Shown here: positions 44,162 through 56,129 of the stretch, piece by piece | Position numbering within the stretch: position 1 is the stretch's first letter | Layout: each line of letters begins with the position of its first letter | Assembly (NCBI GenBank): GCA_029876055.1 | Contig: CM056876.1 | Location: 3,286,001-3,350,000, forward strand | From: Madurella fahalii | Lineage: Eukaryota > Ascomycota > Sordariomycetes > Sordariales | Direction of reading: 5' to 3' | DNA length: 64,000 nucleotides | Translations under genes and position numbers: made by a program | The notes under the pieces: generated by a model | Databases searched by the model: none | Told to the model about the DNA's origin: nothing | What the model saw: the letters and a program-made list of their open reading frames with translations, nothing else

Positions 44162-46884
44162 TATCTTGTCCGCCCGGGGGGGGGGGCAGTAAGACATTCC
44201 GATCGACGATGGGATGAGGGGAGTTCTGTAAGTGTGGTATGGAGTGGGTTGTACTTCTGCGTTCAGTATTGGTAACGCCTGCGTTTCACTGCGGACACCC
44301 GCCGGCTTTCTGGGTCGGCGACCGCGTTACTAGCTTTTAATCTTGATGAATTGCAGGAGGACGATCGCCTGGCGCCGTCCAATCTGGCCACAATGAGCTC
44401 CCAGGACTCAGTAAGAGCTTTTGAACCGCCTCAACCTGCCACAACCCACCTGGCAGGGCAGATGGTGGCGGCTAAGGGATCGGGCAGAGCCGAATGTCCC
44501 AAAATTCTGCTTGATTTGATATTTATTGCTTTGTTTCTGATTGAGGTCCCCGTCGTCCGCCAACCTCGTCTCCTCCAGATTAGTTTCCATCATCCATCAC
44601 GTGAACGGCGCACTTGATACCCCGCAGGAGACTGCGCGTTCTTGCCCGCCGGGTAAGCAGAACCACTGCAACCCCGTGGTATGCCTTGGGAGTCCGAGGG
44701 ACGATTCGAGGCGATGTGGCGCTTTGCGTCGGGCAACATACCAAGTCGCATCGGTTCCGGATCTGGAGACCGGGGCATTCCCCGCCAGAGATTCGGCAGG
44801 GCCCGCTCAAGCCAACAGCCCTGTTTCTTCCAGACCATGGCACTTTCCAATCTCCGCCATCGCGAGAGGAGAATGGTGAAAGTAACGTTAAGAGACCCAT
44901 GGAGCTCGACGGGGGCGCAGGCCAGGCGCAGCAACCTCCGCCATGCCTACCTAGGTAAGCAGCCCGCCGTTGCTTAGATAGTGACTACCGAGGGAAAAAC
45001 AGGCGCTCCAATAGGCACACAATGCAGCATAGAGCGCTGCATAAGGCGCTGTCGGGACCGGCTTGTCGAATCACGGGGCAGAGCGGGAAAGCTGGTCTTC
45101 CCGGACAGGCTCGGTTACCAGTGGAGCGAATCGCAGCCTTTCCGCACACCGAGGAATGTTATAAAGGATGAACAGAGGTGCATCGGCCTTCCTCCCGCCA
45201 CCATTGGATGGCGCCAGTTTGTGTAAGACACCTGATAAGCGACGGGGTTGTGGAGGAGTGATTGCCACGTTTTCTGTACTCGACATCCGGAAGACTGCAT
45301 CTTGTAGTTCCTTGATTTTACTAATTCACTCAGCCGCAAGCGGGAATAAGGCAACGACTCGTTGCTCCCAGCGTAATGTTCCGTCTGCCGCTCTCATGCA
45401 ACCATGACTGGAAGACTGCAGATCGCGAGGCTGTCAACACGGCTTCCTGGCTTCCGTCGATCTCACTTCCATCCTCTCATTGGTTGTAAAAGAGCAGTGC
45501 AATGGTTTCGGGCATTGCCCTGGCCCTGGCAGGTCCTCCCATCCGCAATTCTTCCTTCTGTCCACTTTCCGTGTATATCCTACCGCCCAGCGTTTTCCAC
45601 CTCAATGGAAGCCGGCCCTGCTGATATGCTCCTGTTACTGTCGTCCATGAGGCTTTGTCATACCTTGCACAGCCTTGCAACTGTTCTTTTTCTTTTTCTT
45701 TTCCCCCTATTATCTTGATCCTGGTTAATCAGATTGCAATCCCCAATGGGATTGCCTCGCTCCCCTTCCAGCCGGTGACACAGTCGGGTTACCCTGCGTC
45801 CCGCTCTGGGACTCTAGTAAGCCCCGCCAAGTAGAACTCTCAGAGGGAACTATCGAACCCATCGCCTGCATATCCCACCCGGCTGAAACGGAGGAGTCTC
45901 CCTGTTGCTGCAGGTTCACTAAGACACAGCCATCATCAGCCAAGTGGGCGCCCGACCGGTCTCGGACCAATATCTGGTTTTTTTGTTTGTGCTCTTGCGC
46001 CCCGTCATTCTGCGGTATGAATTCCCATTCCCCGTCAGGATGTGGCCGGCCCAGGACCCTCCTGCCTTTGACCGTGCCCGTCGACCGAGGGCTGGAAGAA
46101 GGAGTTTTGCTTGTCGGCCTCAGGGACATGGATATGAATCCCCTTACAACACGGCCACTGCCGACCCGCGTACGAGGCCTACTAACCCTTCCGGCTTATC
46201 GGTGTGGCTGCGATAACCGGGTCCAAATCCGCGTGGTCCGGTGATCACCGCGGCGAAGTTGAACCCTTCGGGTGTGGTATACAACTCGGGAAGAACTGTG
46301 CAGTATCGGGCTGGGGCATTTCTTACCTTTGTAGTGTCGTAGCCTTCCCCGAAGGGCCGTTGTGTGCTGGATGGATCCATGTATGCACATTCACTGTCCG
46401 TATGCCGTATCTCCCCTCTCCGGCCCCCCTGCTCCAACCAACCCGCCCTCCCGTTCGCCTTACCTATGTGAGGATGTGCCACTTCCGCTTCACCCACGGT
46501 GGCCCGTGACAGAATCCACCTTCGGAGGTAAAAGATATATGAGAGCCATCCAGGCACCTCTCAGACGCTATGCCTCACCAGGTCCGTGTGCACTTCAACA
46601 CACTGCCGCCAGCTCTTCTTCAATGCACTTGAATTCCCCCAACTTACTCAATATACCACAGCATTCCCAAGTTCTGCTAGCCTTGTAAGTCTTGTTCTGC
46701 TCTCGTAAGGCATCTTTGACCTCGGCAAACCCGGCAATCCTCTTCCTTCGGGACTAGGCGAGTTAACGACCTCCATCAGAATAACCGCCACCCCCTTTAC
46801 CTTCCCTCTTCAGGTGAACCGGTAAACAGGACGGTTCACGGTTTAGCAATATCGAGTACGAACTCAATATCGGAAACACTTCCC
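44162..46884. other. Long upstream region of the C2H2 factor
   Basis: About 2.7 kb without a supported gene. It begins with an 11-G run (44176-44186). Long non-coding leaders with short upstream frames are common before fungal regulator genes, which may apply here. Confidence 0.45.
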
Positions 46885-48238
46885 ATGGAAGCATACGCAT
46901 ACCACCCAGGCACGGCCTTTAATGTCGTTGCAGGTCGAAATGATGCCTGGGCGGACTCTGCCAGCATGCAGAGAAGCAGCTCCCAGTCCACCACTTATAC
47001 CGTTGGCAGCAGCTACACGACTAGCACCGACCTGACAGATTACTCATCGTTTAGCCAGTCACCTATCGACGGACCCTCAACGAGCCATTACCAATATCCA
47101 TACCCCCATTCCCAGGACACAGATCATCTTCTGTCCGCCACAGGGTCCCAGTATCAGCACAGCGACAGGCAGTTGCCTCAGGTTCTGCAGCTTTCTTCTC
47201 CTCTACAGCTCTTTAACGGCAGCTTTGGAAGCATCGAGGAAGCGGCGAGGCAAGCCACAGAGTACGCCAGATCCTTGATCGACAGCCAGGGGTCGTACGG
47301 ACTAGCCAACCTGTCCATCGTCTCGTCTGAGGCTGTGGATGAAGCACTATGGCGGCTCCAGGAGCAGGGTGGGGACTCGTCGCCCCGCGCAGCTGTGCAA
47401 GACGTCCTCCACCAGCACCTATACCGCCAGTTCACGGATATAGGCCAGCTGCAGTCGGACCCGAACATCGCCCTTGAGGAAGCCGCCTACCAGCTTCAAC
47501 TACGGCTTCAAGGCCCAAAGGTCCTGGACATATGCTACTACGCCATCGTGGCCACTCTGGCGCAGCTGGCGCGAGACCTGGAAGCCTGCGAGGAATTTCC
47601 AGACGCCGAAAGCCTCTCGCCAGCCCCCCAGTAAGTAGCCAATCAGCCAGACCCAACTGGAGAGCCCATATTCCGCTCCGCCTCCAACCTAGGTGGCACC
47701 TCCCTTTTGCTAACAAATACTCTTCTCCGTTTCCAGTCGCTCTCCAGCAACCCCAACCCCAATCACCCCAACGACGGCAACAGCAGGAGAAGCAGCAACG
47801 GCAGCAGCAGCAGCGACCGCGGGAGAAAAAGAACGCTACCCCTGCCTCGTCCCGGGCTGCAAACAAAAGGGCTTCTCCCGCTCGGCCGACCTGGACCGGC
47901 ACTACAAGATGGTGCACCTCGACGACGACCAAAAGAAGAAGTACATGTGCGACTACCGCAAGTGCCCGCGGTACGACACGCCCTTCTTCCGGCAGGACCA
48001 CTTCCGCGACCACCTGCGGCTGTTCCACAAGGAGGACCTGCTGCGGCGCGGCACCAAGCCGGACCACGAGTGGTGGGGGTCGCGCTCCAGCAGGGCCATG
48101 TTCTCGGGCTGGTGGAGATGCAATCGCTGCCTGGTGGTGAGGGTGCAGCAGGAAAAGTACGGCTTTGTCTGCCCCGGCTGCGGCAACCCGTGCGAAGCAG
48201 AACGGAGGAGGCAGAGAGAGAGAATGAGGATGGTGTGA
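46885..48238 (+). CDS. C2H2 zinc-finger protein, probable transcription factor
   Basis: Two exons (46885-47630 and 47737-48238) give 415 residues; the intron is GT-AG and keeps phase 2. The N-terminal 250 residues are Ser/Tyr/Gln-rich and then helical (EEAARQATEYARSLIDSQG, LEEAAYQLQLRLQ), without a known domain. A Thr/Ala-rich linker leads to zinc fingers. The first is CLVPGC with HYKMVH (C-x4-C, H-x4-H). The second is CDYRKC with HLRLFH. Then come a WWRCNRC pair and a CPGCGNPC cluster. This layout, with a first classic finger and a second less regular one, is frequent in uncharacterised fungal regulators. The linker is encoded by CAG/GCA-rich repeats and may vary in length among strains. Target genes cannot be told. 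Confidence 0.8.
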
Positions 48239-48310
48239 GTGATGCGCATTCTGATGGGATGTGGGTGAGGTTGAAGGGGAGGTGTGTTTCGTCACATATC
48301 CTGTTCTTCG

Positions 48311-48388
48311 TTCTTTCCCCTTTTCTTTCCCCTTTTCTTTCCCCTTTTCTTTCCCCTTTTCTTTCCCCTTTTTTTTTTTTTTTTTTTT
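48311..48388 (+). repeat. 12-bp minisatellite followed by a T20 run
   Basis: Five near-perfect copies of CTTTCCCCTTTT, then about 20 T (48369-48388), just downstream of the C2H2 gene's stop. It is likely in the 3' untranslated region or its flank. Confidence 0.9.
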
Positions 48389-48555
48389 GTTCTAACATCT
48401 ACTCTTCCAGGGATGGTTCAAGGTTATCTTGCTGATTCTGCTTAGGGGAATGCTTTCTGTTCTGCTTGGTCGGTCCGGTTTCAAGACTCGGTTGCCTTGG
48501 TCGTCTTTTCTTCTTCTGCTTGTCGAGGGAGTCTTTTGTTGATGATGGTGACGGT

Positions 48556-48579
48556 GATGATGATGATGATGATGATGAT
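48556..48579 (+). repeat. (GAT)8 microsatellite
   Basis: Eight perfect GAT units in non-coding sequence downstream of the C2H2 gene. Confidence 0.9.
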
Positions 48580-50681
48580 CAAAGGAAAGGTTGACTTCCG
48601 AGCGGAGCAGTCTACACATGTGGCGTCTGGAAGTCAGATGTCTTTTTGGTTCTTGCTTTCTCGAGAGGCGTTCTTGGTATTACCTACGTCTGTTTATGGC
48701 GGTAGATGAATGCCGCTTTTGAGGCTGCGATGGTGCGCGTCCACTCCCTGCTCGGACGGCACCATGGAGCTTCATCCCACGTTTTTGATGGGGGTTTGCG
48801 AGGCAGACACAAGGCTTCCCCCCGAAATGTGGCCTCGTGCCACGTTCAGCCCATGCAAGGCTGTGTACCAACGTTGTACGTTACTTCTTCATACCAAAAC
48901 AGGTTACGTGGAACGGATATAGATGGATGGCGTCGAGATAGACGGGTGGGATACAGGCTGCGGTATGGCGCATGATGCCGTTGGGCTGAGGGTGAACATT
49001 CACGCTAATCGCTGTACTTTGCAATGCTGGACATTGCGAGGTCTTGGGTGGAGAGATTGAGGTTTTGGCAGATGTAAAATCTTGTGGGTCTAGCGAAGGC
49101 TTGGTGGAAGTCTAGGAGCGGGAATTGCAAATCGCTTGTGGATGGTGGAGTTGGAGGGCATCGCTCCAATTGACGCAGCGAGGCTTGATAAACTAGCGAG
49201 AAACAAGGCGATTCAGGCAGATCTGCCTATCCAGTGTCCCCGACATTGCACGTCAGGGTATGCTCTGTCGTCAGCCACTTGTGCGATAGAAGACGCAATT
49301 GCAGAACCGGTTCATGTCCAGCCACGGCCTGCCTTGGTGTGGTGTAGTCAAATCAGCCAGCACAGTTGGTTGTTGTGAACAGTGGGCTGCAGGCGTCCGC
49401 TGTATCTTATATCCGGTGCTATCCGCAGCTTATCGCCGCCGGCTCGGTCGTCGGTGCTTCGGTGCGTTCTTTTCTTCTGTGGCTGACCCCGCAATCTGCA
49501 CCGCTTGCGTGCTGCCGAGCCGTGGAAATGGTGTCTCACCTAACCCAATCAAGCAGGCTACATGAACCGCGAAACATCACCCGGAAAACTTGACGAAAGA
49601 ACTCCATCTCAGCCATCCAGGATCTCCCTTCAAGTTCTCTTATCCTATGTCCTGGCACTTCCCTCTAATTGCTGATACCAGTGCCGGACAGTGCTCTTCA
49701 AAATCATCGCCGTTTGGACACGACTCGAAGTGCTCCGCGGAACGTCGCGAAAGAGACCGGGACCAGGGGCCCAGGGGGCGGAGATGCATGTCACCCTTGC
49801 CTGCCCCTCCTGCCCCGCTGCTTTCCGGCCACCGAGGGAAAAGTTTTACCAGCATTGCTATCATGAAGTAATCACCCATCTCGAGGTACCGCAGCAGGAC
49901 TAGACCTTGTTGGCATTATGTTCCGTACGCGGTTGGTCACGCCGGGCTTGTCAAGGATACATAACAACGAGGTTTTCACTCGTTCAGATCACAACCGCTA
50001 AGCATCCCACGCACTCTGGACTGCCCTTGCATTGTCCATACCAACACTGTCATTGGGCTATATAATTCTGGCCCCAACCGCTCCACTCTGCCGGCGCTCG
50101 CCAGTCCCGCAGTCGCATTTGCATCGCTGATCATCCGAGAGCGCGAAAAAGTACCTGACGCAATTGCACAGAGACGCGGCAGGCACCACGACGGCCAAAT
50201 CAGCCTCTATGTAATAAGGGTCCCTGCGTCTTGTCAACCAATCTTTTGCTGCCAACTTGAGCCGCTAGGTATATATGATTGATCCGCCCTCGCTCCACAC
50301 CGGACTGTCTTTGCTGACCATCATCTGCCACTGCTCTCAACAGCCCTCCGCCAAGCAGGGGCCGCTTCGTGTGCCACGATCTGTAGGGTTGACGCCGGGC
50401 CTTCCCAGTTTCCAATCCCGAACGAGGTTCCTCTCTGCCGGGCGCAGTTGCCGCGGCCCACACCACACACCCAATCGCGAGACAACCGCTCTTACGGTGC
50501 GGCTCACTTCCTCGGCTTTCGTCACCCGGCCCTGTTACCAATCGCTGCTCCGATAGCCCGACCTTCTTGTGACGGCGGCCCGATCCGGCGCGACTAGACA
50601 ACCCACACCCACACCCCCGCCCCTATCTAGCCTTCCCTCTTTCATACATTTGCCGTTCCCCCCCCCTCCCTTCTTCCCGCC

Positions 50682-52196
50682 ATGCCTCCCGTCGTGTCCT
50701 CGGCCTTTCGCGCCTCTCTCCTTAGCAAAACTGCCTGGCCTCGCTCAGCGGTTACTCCGGCATCCAGCACCGTTCGTACTACACCAGTCGCCGTGCCCCG
50801 AGCCGCTCCCGTGTTCTTGTACTCCCGCATCAACCGTCGCACAATGGCTACCGACGCCTCCCCCAAGATCAAGGTCAAGAACCCCGTCGTCGAGCTCGAC
50901 GGCGATGAGATGACCCGTGTGATCTGGAAGGACATCAAGGAGAAGTTCATTTACCCCTACTTGGACGTCGACCTCAAGTACTACGATCTTGGCCTCGAGT
51001 ACCGCGACCAGACCAACGACCAGGTCACGCTGGATGCTGCAGAGGCTATCAAGAAGTACTCGGTTGGCGTCAAGTGCGCCACTATCACCCCCGATGAAGC
51101 CCGTGTCGAGGAGTTCAAGCTCAAGCACAGTACGTTGGACGTCCCTCCTCCGGGAAATACCTAAGCTAACTGGACAGTGTGGCTCTCGCCCAACGGCACT
51201 ATCCGCAATGCGCTCGGGGGCACCGTCTTCCGCGAGCCCATTGTGATCCCCCGCATCCCTCGCCTGGTGCCCGGGTGGAAGAAGCCCATCATCATTGGCC
51301 GTCACGCCTTTGGCGACCAGTACCGGGCCAAGGACATGGTTGCCCCGGGCCCAGGCAAGCTTAGCATGGTCTACACACCCGCCGGTGGCAAGCCGCAAGA
51401 GATCGAGGTGTTTGAGTTCAAGAACGGCGGCGGTATCGCTCAGACCCAGTACAACACCGACGAGAGCATCACGGGCTTCGCTCACGCCAGCTTCAAGCTT
51501 GCCCTCGACAAGAGCCTGCCCCTGTACATGAGCACCAAGAACACTATCCTCAAGAAGTACGACGGCCGCTTCAAGGACATCTTCCAGGAGCTGTACGACA
51601 CTCAGTACAAGGCCGAGTTCGAGGCCAAGGGCATCTGGTACGAGCACCGTCTGATCGACGACATGGTCGCCCAGATGGTCAAGAGCAGCGGCGGTTACAT
51701 CATGGCTCTGAAGAGTTAGCCAGCCCCCCCCCCGATACTGCTTGGAGAGTGAGGACTGACTTTGTCCGCAGACTACGATGGTGATGTCCAGTCCGACATC
51801 GTCGCCCAGGGCTTCGGCTCGCTCGGCCTGATGACGTCGGTCCTTATCACCCCCGACGGCAAGACCTTCGAGTCCGAGGCCGCCCATGGCACCGTCACCC
51901 GCCACTACCGCGAGCACCAGAAGGGTCGTGAGACCTCGACCAACCCCATCGCCTCCATCTTCGCCTGGACCCGTGGCTTGATCCAGCGTGGCAAGCTCGA
52001 CGAGACCCCCGAGGTTGTCGCCTTCGCTGAGAGCCTCGAGCAGGCCTGCATTGACACGGTCGACATCGACGGCATCATGACCAAGGACCTGGCGCTTGCT
52101 TGCGGCAAGACGGCCCGCGAGGACTACGTCACTACCAGCGAGTACCTGAGCGCCGTCGAGCGGAGGCTCAAGCAGAGCCTGAAGGAGAAGCTCTAA
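50682..52196 (+). CDS. IDP1: NADP-dependent isocitrate dehydrogenase
   Basis: Three exons (50682-51129, 51178-51714, 51772-52196) give 469 residues. It converts isocitrate and NADP to 2-oxoglutarate, CO2 and NADPH. The first 54 residues are rich in Arg, Ser and Ala and lack acids, a typical mitochondrial presequence. The mature part has VVELDGDEMTRVIW, the substrate motif WLSPNGTIRNALGGTVFREP, GWKKPIIIGRHAFGDQYRA, the metal-binding DYDGDVQSDIVAQGFGSLG region (reads NYDGDVQSD here, as in NADP enzymes) and ESEAAHGTVTRHYREHQKG, an NADP-site motif. A second in-frame ATG (50844, codon 55) in a strong context could start a cytosolic form. The second intron has an 11-C run and a weak GTTAGC donor. 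Codon use is very biased, as expected for a highly expressed gene. Confidence 0.96.
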
Positions 52197-53029
52197 GAAG
52201 TCAGCGACGCTGATGACTAATTCTTTCCGAGCCGCGGAGTGATGAATGCCCCGAATCCCTCAAGAAGGGAGAGGGAGGAAGTGATCCACGCGCCCAACTG
52301 ACACGACTATGACTGCTTTTCGCAGCGCGCTGAGCAAGGATTGAGGGTTGTTTATTTACTGTGCTTTGATAGATCCTGGGAGAGCGGCCTTTTGTCTGAG
52401 TTGTCTGATACTGTATCGCATAAACAGCACATCAGCATCTTCTCCTCGATTGCCCCTGCACACCTTGTATTTTCGTTGGGGGTTTGCATTACATAAGCCG
52501 GGACACCAGCACCTACATGTAGCCATGGGGTGAAGGGCACATGGCTCCCGTATATAGCGCGGTTGTTAAGACAGCCTCGAACATACCATTGAAGAGCTTG
52601 AAACCTTGTATTGATCTGGGTGGTTGCGCTTCGCTCATTCTTTGGTGGTCCCGTCTCTAAAAGCTGATGATGAACGCTACCACCATCATGTAAGCAAGGG
52701 GATTAACTCTTTGCGGTATTGCCACTTCAGCCCATGCGCTCTAACTCAGCGGCTCTATAGGAACTGGCTTCCGTTTAGCAATGGCGGAAGCCAACAGGAC
52801 CAACCATGCCTGCCCTGAGAATATTGAATAAAAATACACTCTGCTATGATGAAATACCCTTGCCCAATATCCTCCGTCTAGAAAAACGTAAACTGCCCTC
52901 ACCCTCGCCCTCGCCCTCGCCTTCGCCCTCGCCCTGCCTTGCCCTGCCTTTTCCCAGTCCCCAAACCAGACCCAACCTTTAACCAGCCCCCATCACAGAC
53001 CCAGTAGCGCAAAGTGACAAGCCAACCAA
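52197..53029. other. Convergent intergenic region with a simple repeat
   Basis: 3' flanks of the isocitrate dehydrogenase (+) and Iec3 (-). A CCCTCG-type hexamer array runs from about 52895 to 52940. No gene is seen. Confidence 0.6.
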
Positions 53030-54456
53030 TCAATCCTCCGCCTCCTTCGCACCAGACGATACTCCCCCCACCCCAGCCCCTCCACCAGCACTAGTACCAG
53101 TACCGGCGCTCTTCCTAGGTTTCTTAACCGTCGGTGTAGCCTCCACGCCTCCACCACCACCACCACCACCAGAGCCCTCGCTCTTCCTCTTCCTCTTCGT
53201 CGGCCGGCTGGAACCGCCCTTAGGCCGATATCCAGGGTCGTCGTCTACAACCCTCTTCCGCTTGCCCTTGGCCGGCCCGCCCAGCGTGCTGGGTGTAGCA
53301 ATTCCGCCGCTGCTGCCGGCCGCACCTCCGCCGCCGCCACCGCCGTATCCAGTCCCCGACAGCAGCTCGTCGTCCACGTCGTCGAGCGTGCCTTCTGCAG
53401 CGGCCGCGGCCGCGGCAGCGGCAGCGGCAGCAGCGGAGGCCCGGGCGCGCTTGCTGCGCACGCTGCCGGCGCCGCCCCCGCGCGGGGCGCGCTCGCTCCC
53501 TCCGTGCGCGGATTTGCCCCCGCGTCGGCTGGAAGAGCTGGGGTGGGCATGGCCGTGGCCGTCGTCGTCTTTGGAGTCTTTGTCGTGCTCGCCGTCTTGG
53601 AGGAAGGTTTTGGGTGCGTGCTTGCGCAGCCAGTTGTAGACCGAAGTCGGGTTGCGGAGGGCAAAGTCGCGCTGGGTGTTTTTGTTGTCTGAGGCGGAGG
53701 AGGGGGCGGTGTTGGGGTGAGCGAGAGGGGCGAGGGTGGGGAGGAGGGACGAGGTTATGGCGCCGGCGGTGTCAGGTTTGCTGCTGCCACTGCTGGCGTC
53801 TTGGGTTGCGGCAAGGCGCGTGTCAATCTCCCAAATGTAGTTGTCAATGTCGTCGGCTGTGAGGAACGAAGGCGGGTGCGACTGGCCTTGGCCCGGGTCG
53901 GCGGGGGAGTCGCGGCCGGCGGACAGGTCGGCGAGAAGCTCTGGGAAACGGTCGGCTGCTGAGGCAAACGTGGGGTGCGGTATCTCTTGGAGAAGCTTCT
54001 TGTAGGACTTGAGGGGGGTAGCGCCGGCAGGGCGATGCGACGGCTGGTCGATGTCGAGGAAGAGCGCATCCTCGTCCGAAGGGACGTCGAGAGCGAGATC
54101 TATCCGCTTTTCCGGCGGGATCTGGGCCGAGTTGTTGACATCTAGGAGGAGATCAAGTAGTCGACTGATGATATGAATGTCAGTGGAGTTTTTTTCTCAA
54201 CGGGACAAGTTGGCCGAAGTCGATGTCCAACTTACTCTTTCTGCACTGCCAGTCTTCGCGCTGTAGCCAGGGCCTGCTGCTCAAGCTTGTGAAGCTCCTC
54301 GCCTTCGTGCATTTTTTGATCAAAAATGATGCGCATCTTGCGATACTTTTTCTTCCATGATCGGTATGAGGGCTTGTCGTCGGCCATTCTGACGTCGACA
54401 GAATCGTCTTCTGCTTTCACCCGGATGTCGACTCGGCTGCGCGCGTCGACTTCCAT
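53030..54456 (-). CDS. iec3: INO80 chromatin-remodelling complex subunit Iec3-like
   Basis: Two exons (54456-54236 and 54164-53030) give 451 residues; the 71-nt intron keeps phase 2. The conserved core lies at the N-terminus: YRSWKKKYRKMRIIFDQKM, ALATARRLAVQ and, across the intron, DRLLDLLLDVNNSAQIPPEKR. This block defines the Iec3 family of fungal INO80 subunits, which help slide and exchange nucleosomes. The middle has KSYKKLLQEIPHPTF and DIDNYIWEIDTRL, also typical. The C-terminal half is low complexity: poly-Ala, poly-Gly and basic patches (KGKRKRVVDDDPGYRPKG, PTKRKRKSEG) that can serve as nuclear localisation signals. Confidence 0.85.
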
Positions 54457-56129
54457 TACGTCGTCGAAGTCGCCAATTGATGGTGGAAGAAATTCTCAAT
54501 GTCGCGATGGTTTGTGGCTGCCTGGTTTTGAGAGCCGCCTGATCGGTCTGTTCTGTGTGAGGATAGGCAGGTCTGCTGAACAAAAAAGGCTGAAGAACAC
54601 TCAAAGTTCTCGGTCGTGTTGGATGGCGCGTTTCGCCAGCCCACCCCTGGTTCGGGAAGGGCGACAGATTGCTCATGGGAGTGAATTGGAGGTCCTTTGG
54701 GCACCGTAACATACGTATTACCAGACAAACTCGAAATTCGATCCTTGGCGTGCTGGACTGTAAATTTCTTAAACTGACTGTGTCACTCGCGTAACATAAC
54801 ATATTTAGCCACCAGAGTGCGATACATTACTAATCACTAACACAGTCAAGTTAACAGGACAACCATAGCCTGGCGCCTTTGACCACTCGGCCATTTCCAA
54901 GACTTGGCATTGCGAAAGCCAATAGGAGGCGTCAAAATGCGCAGTTGGATAACGTATTTCAAGGAAAGTACTTCACCGAAAATGACTGTCCAGACCCACC
55001 ATTTTCGGAGCCCAGATCAATGCCTCCCTCCTAAGGCCGGCTCCGAACATGGGCCGGGGCCGGGCATCAGTGGTTCTGCCACCTCTTGCCTAACTCCTCC
55101 GTACTCGATGATTCCATGCTGACGAGGGGCGATATGGGAAATCTCATGCAGCTGCCCAGGAACGGCAGCCATTCCCTACTGGTCCAAGGTAGGATGTGCC
55201 GGCCGTGAAGTGCGCAACATATGTTTACATACCCTTTCAGCGATTCCCTGAAATGCTAACATGAGGGAGATTTGTGCACCGACTCGATACGCTATAGTTG
55301 TCTTGAGGCGTTGGTACGAGTGCAATAGCTTAGGATGCCGGCAGATGCCAATGGAGGCGATGAGAAAGGCCGGCAACACAACTGAACCCGGTGATCGTGT
55401 CGAGGGAAGTGAGCCGTGGAAGGGACTTAGTGAGTATTATGCGGCGGGTTTCTGGTTCATTGTTTCCATATCCTTACAGAAGCTGCGTGTGGATGGTTTC
55501 CACTAGCGGCGTGCAGTCGATGCGCATGAAATCACAGGTAACAGGCGCCTATTGATCGGCCCATGAATCCGCGTAGATTCTCTGAAGGCGGCGTAGATTG
55601 TGACAATCATGCCCGGCTTTGCGCGCTCTCCTCTCCCCGGTTGGTGTTCTTCCTGATCAGACCACCAAGGGCCCCGAAGCCTCACAGCAAGATTTGTGTA
55701 CAAGCAAGTGTTTCACATGCTGTCCCCTGTTCTTTGCAATAGCGGGATCTCGGTTCTATCTTACTTCATCTCTATTCATAAAACTGATAGCATCAGGGCT
55801 TCCTTAAGTCGACTCGCAAAGGGGTACAGTATCATTACTTCCAGCATCTTGCTCACCTATACCATATTCAAACATTCTAATCCTACTGGTATCATTTGTT
55901 TGATGAGTATTGTTGTGTCAAAGAAGCAATAAAGTAGTGCACGGACCGTCTATTACTTTATTAGGAAAGTGGCGGGTCGAACAACAACCGGCCCCACGAC
56001 GGGAGCTAAAGCGACCACTGGGGAAAGCAGTAGGCCCGATAGTGACCGAAAATCCCCAAGAACCTAAAGAAAACGTTAAAAAAATACTGTTGCTACAACC
56101 CGAGGAACACGCCACAACAATAACGTCGC
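54457..56129. other. Divergent intergenic region with a tRNA-like relic
   Basis: About 1.7 kb between Iec3 (-) and MYG1 (+). Apart from the tRNA-like fragment (listed separately), no gene is supported. Confidence 0.5.
54868..54897 (-). pseudogene. 5'-half relic of a class II (Ser/Leu) tRNA
   Basis: The minus strand reads TGGCCGAGTGGTCAAAGGCG followed by CCAG, an exact internal A-box and D-arm of fungal Ser/Leu tRNAs. The anticodon stem after it is imperfect, no T-arm B-box follows at the right distance, and the acceptor ends do not pair. It is therefore a broken copy and not a working gene. Confidence 0.4.

Larger units (their letters stand above)
48239..50681. other. Long intergenic region, no gene seen
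   Basis: About 2.4 kb between the C2H2 gene and the isocitrate dehydrogenase. The final 100 bases are C/A- and C/T-rich, as in strong fungal promoters and leaders. Apart from the two simple repeats listed, nothing is recognisable. Confidence 0.5.

Noticed and set aside
50745..51917. 390-codon open frame antisense to isocitrate dehydrogenase
   Set aside because: It mirrors the highly biased codons of the sense gene and crosses its introns. No domain is recognisable.
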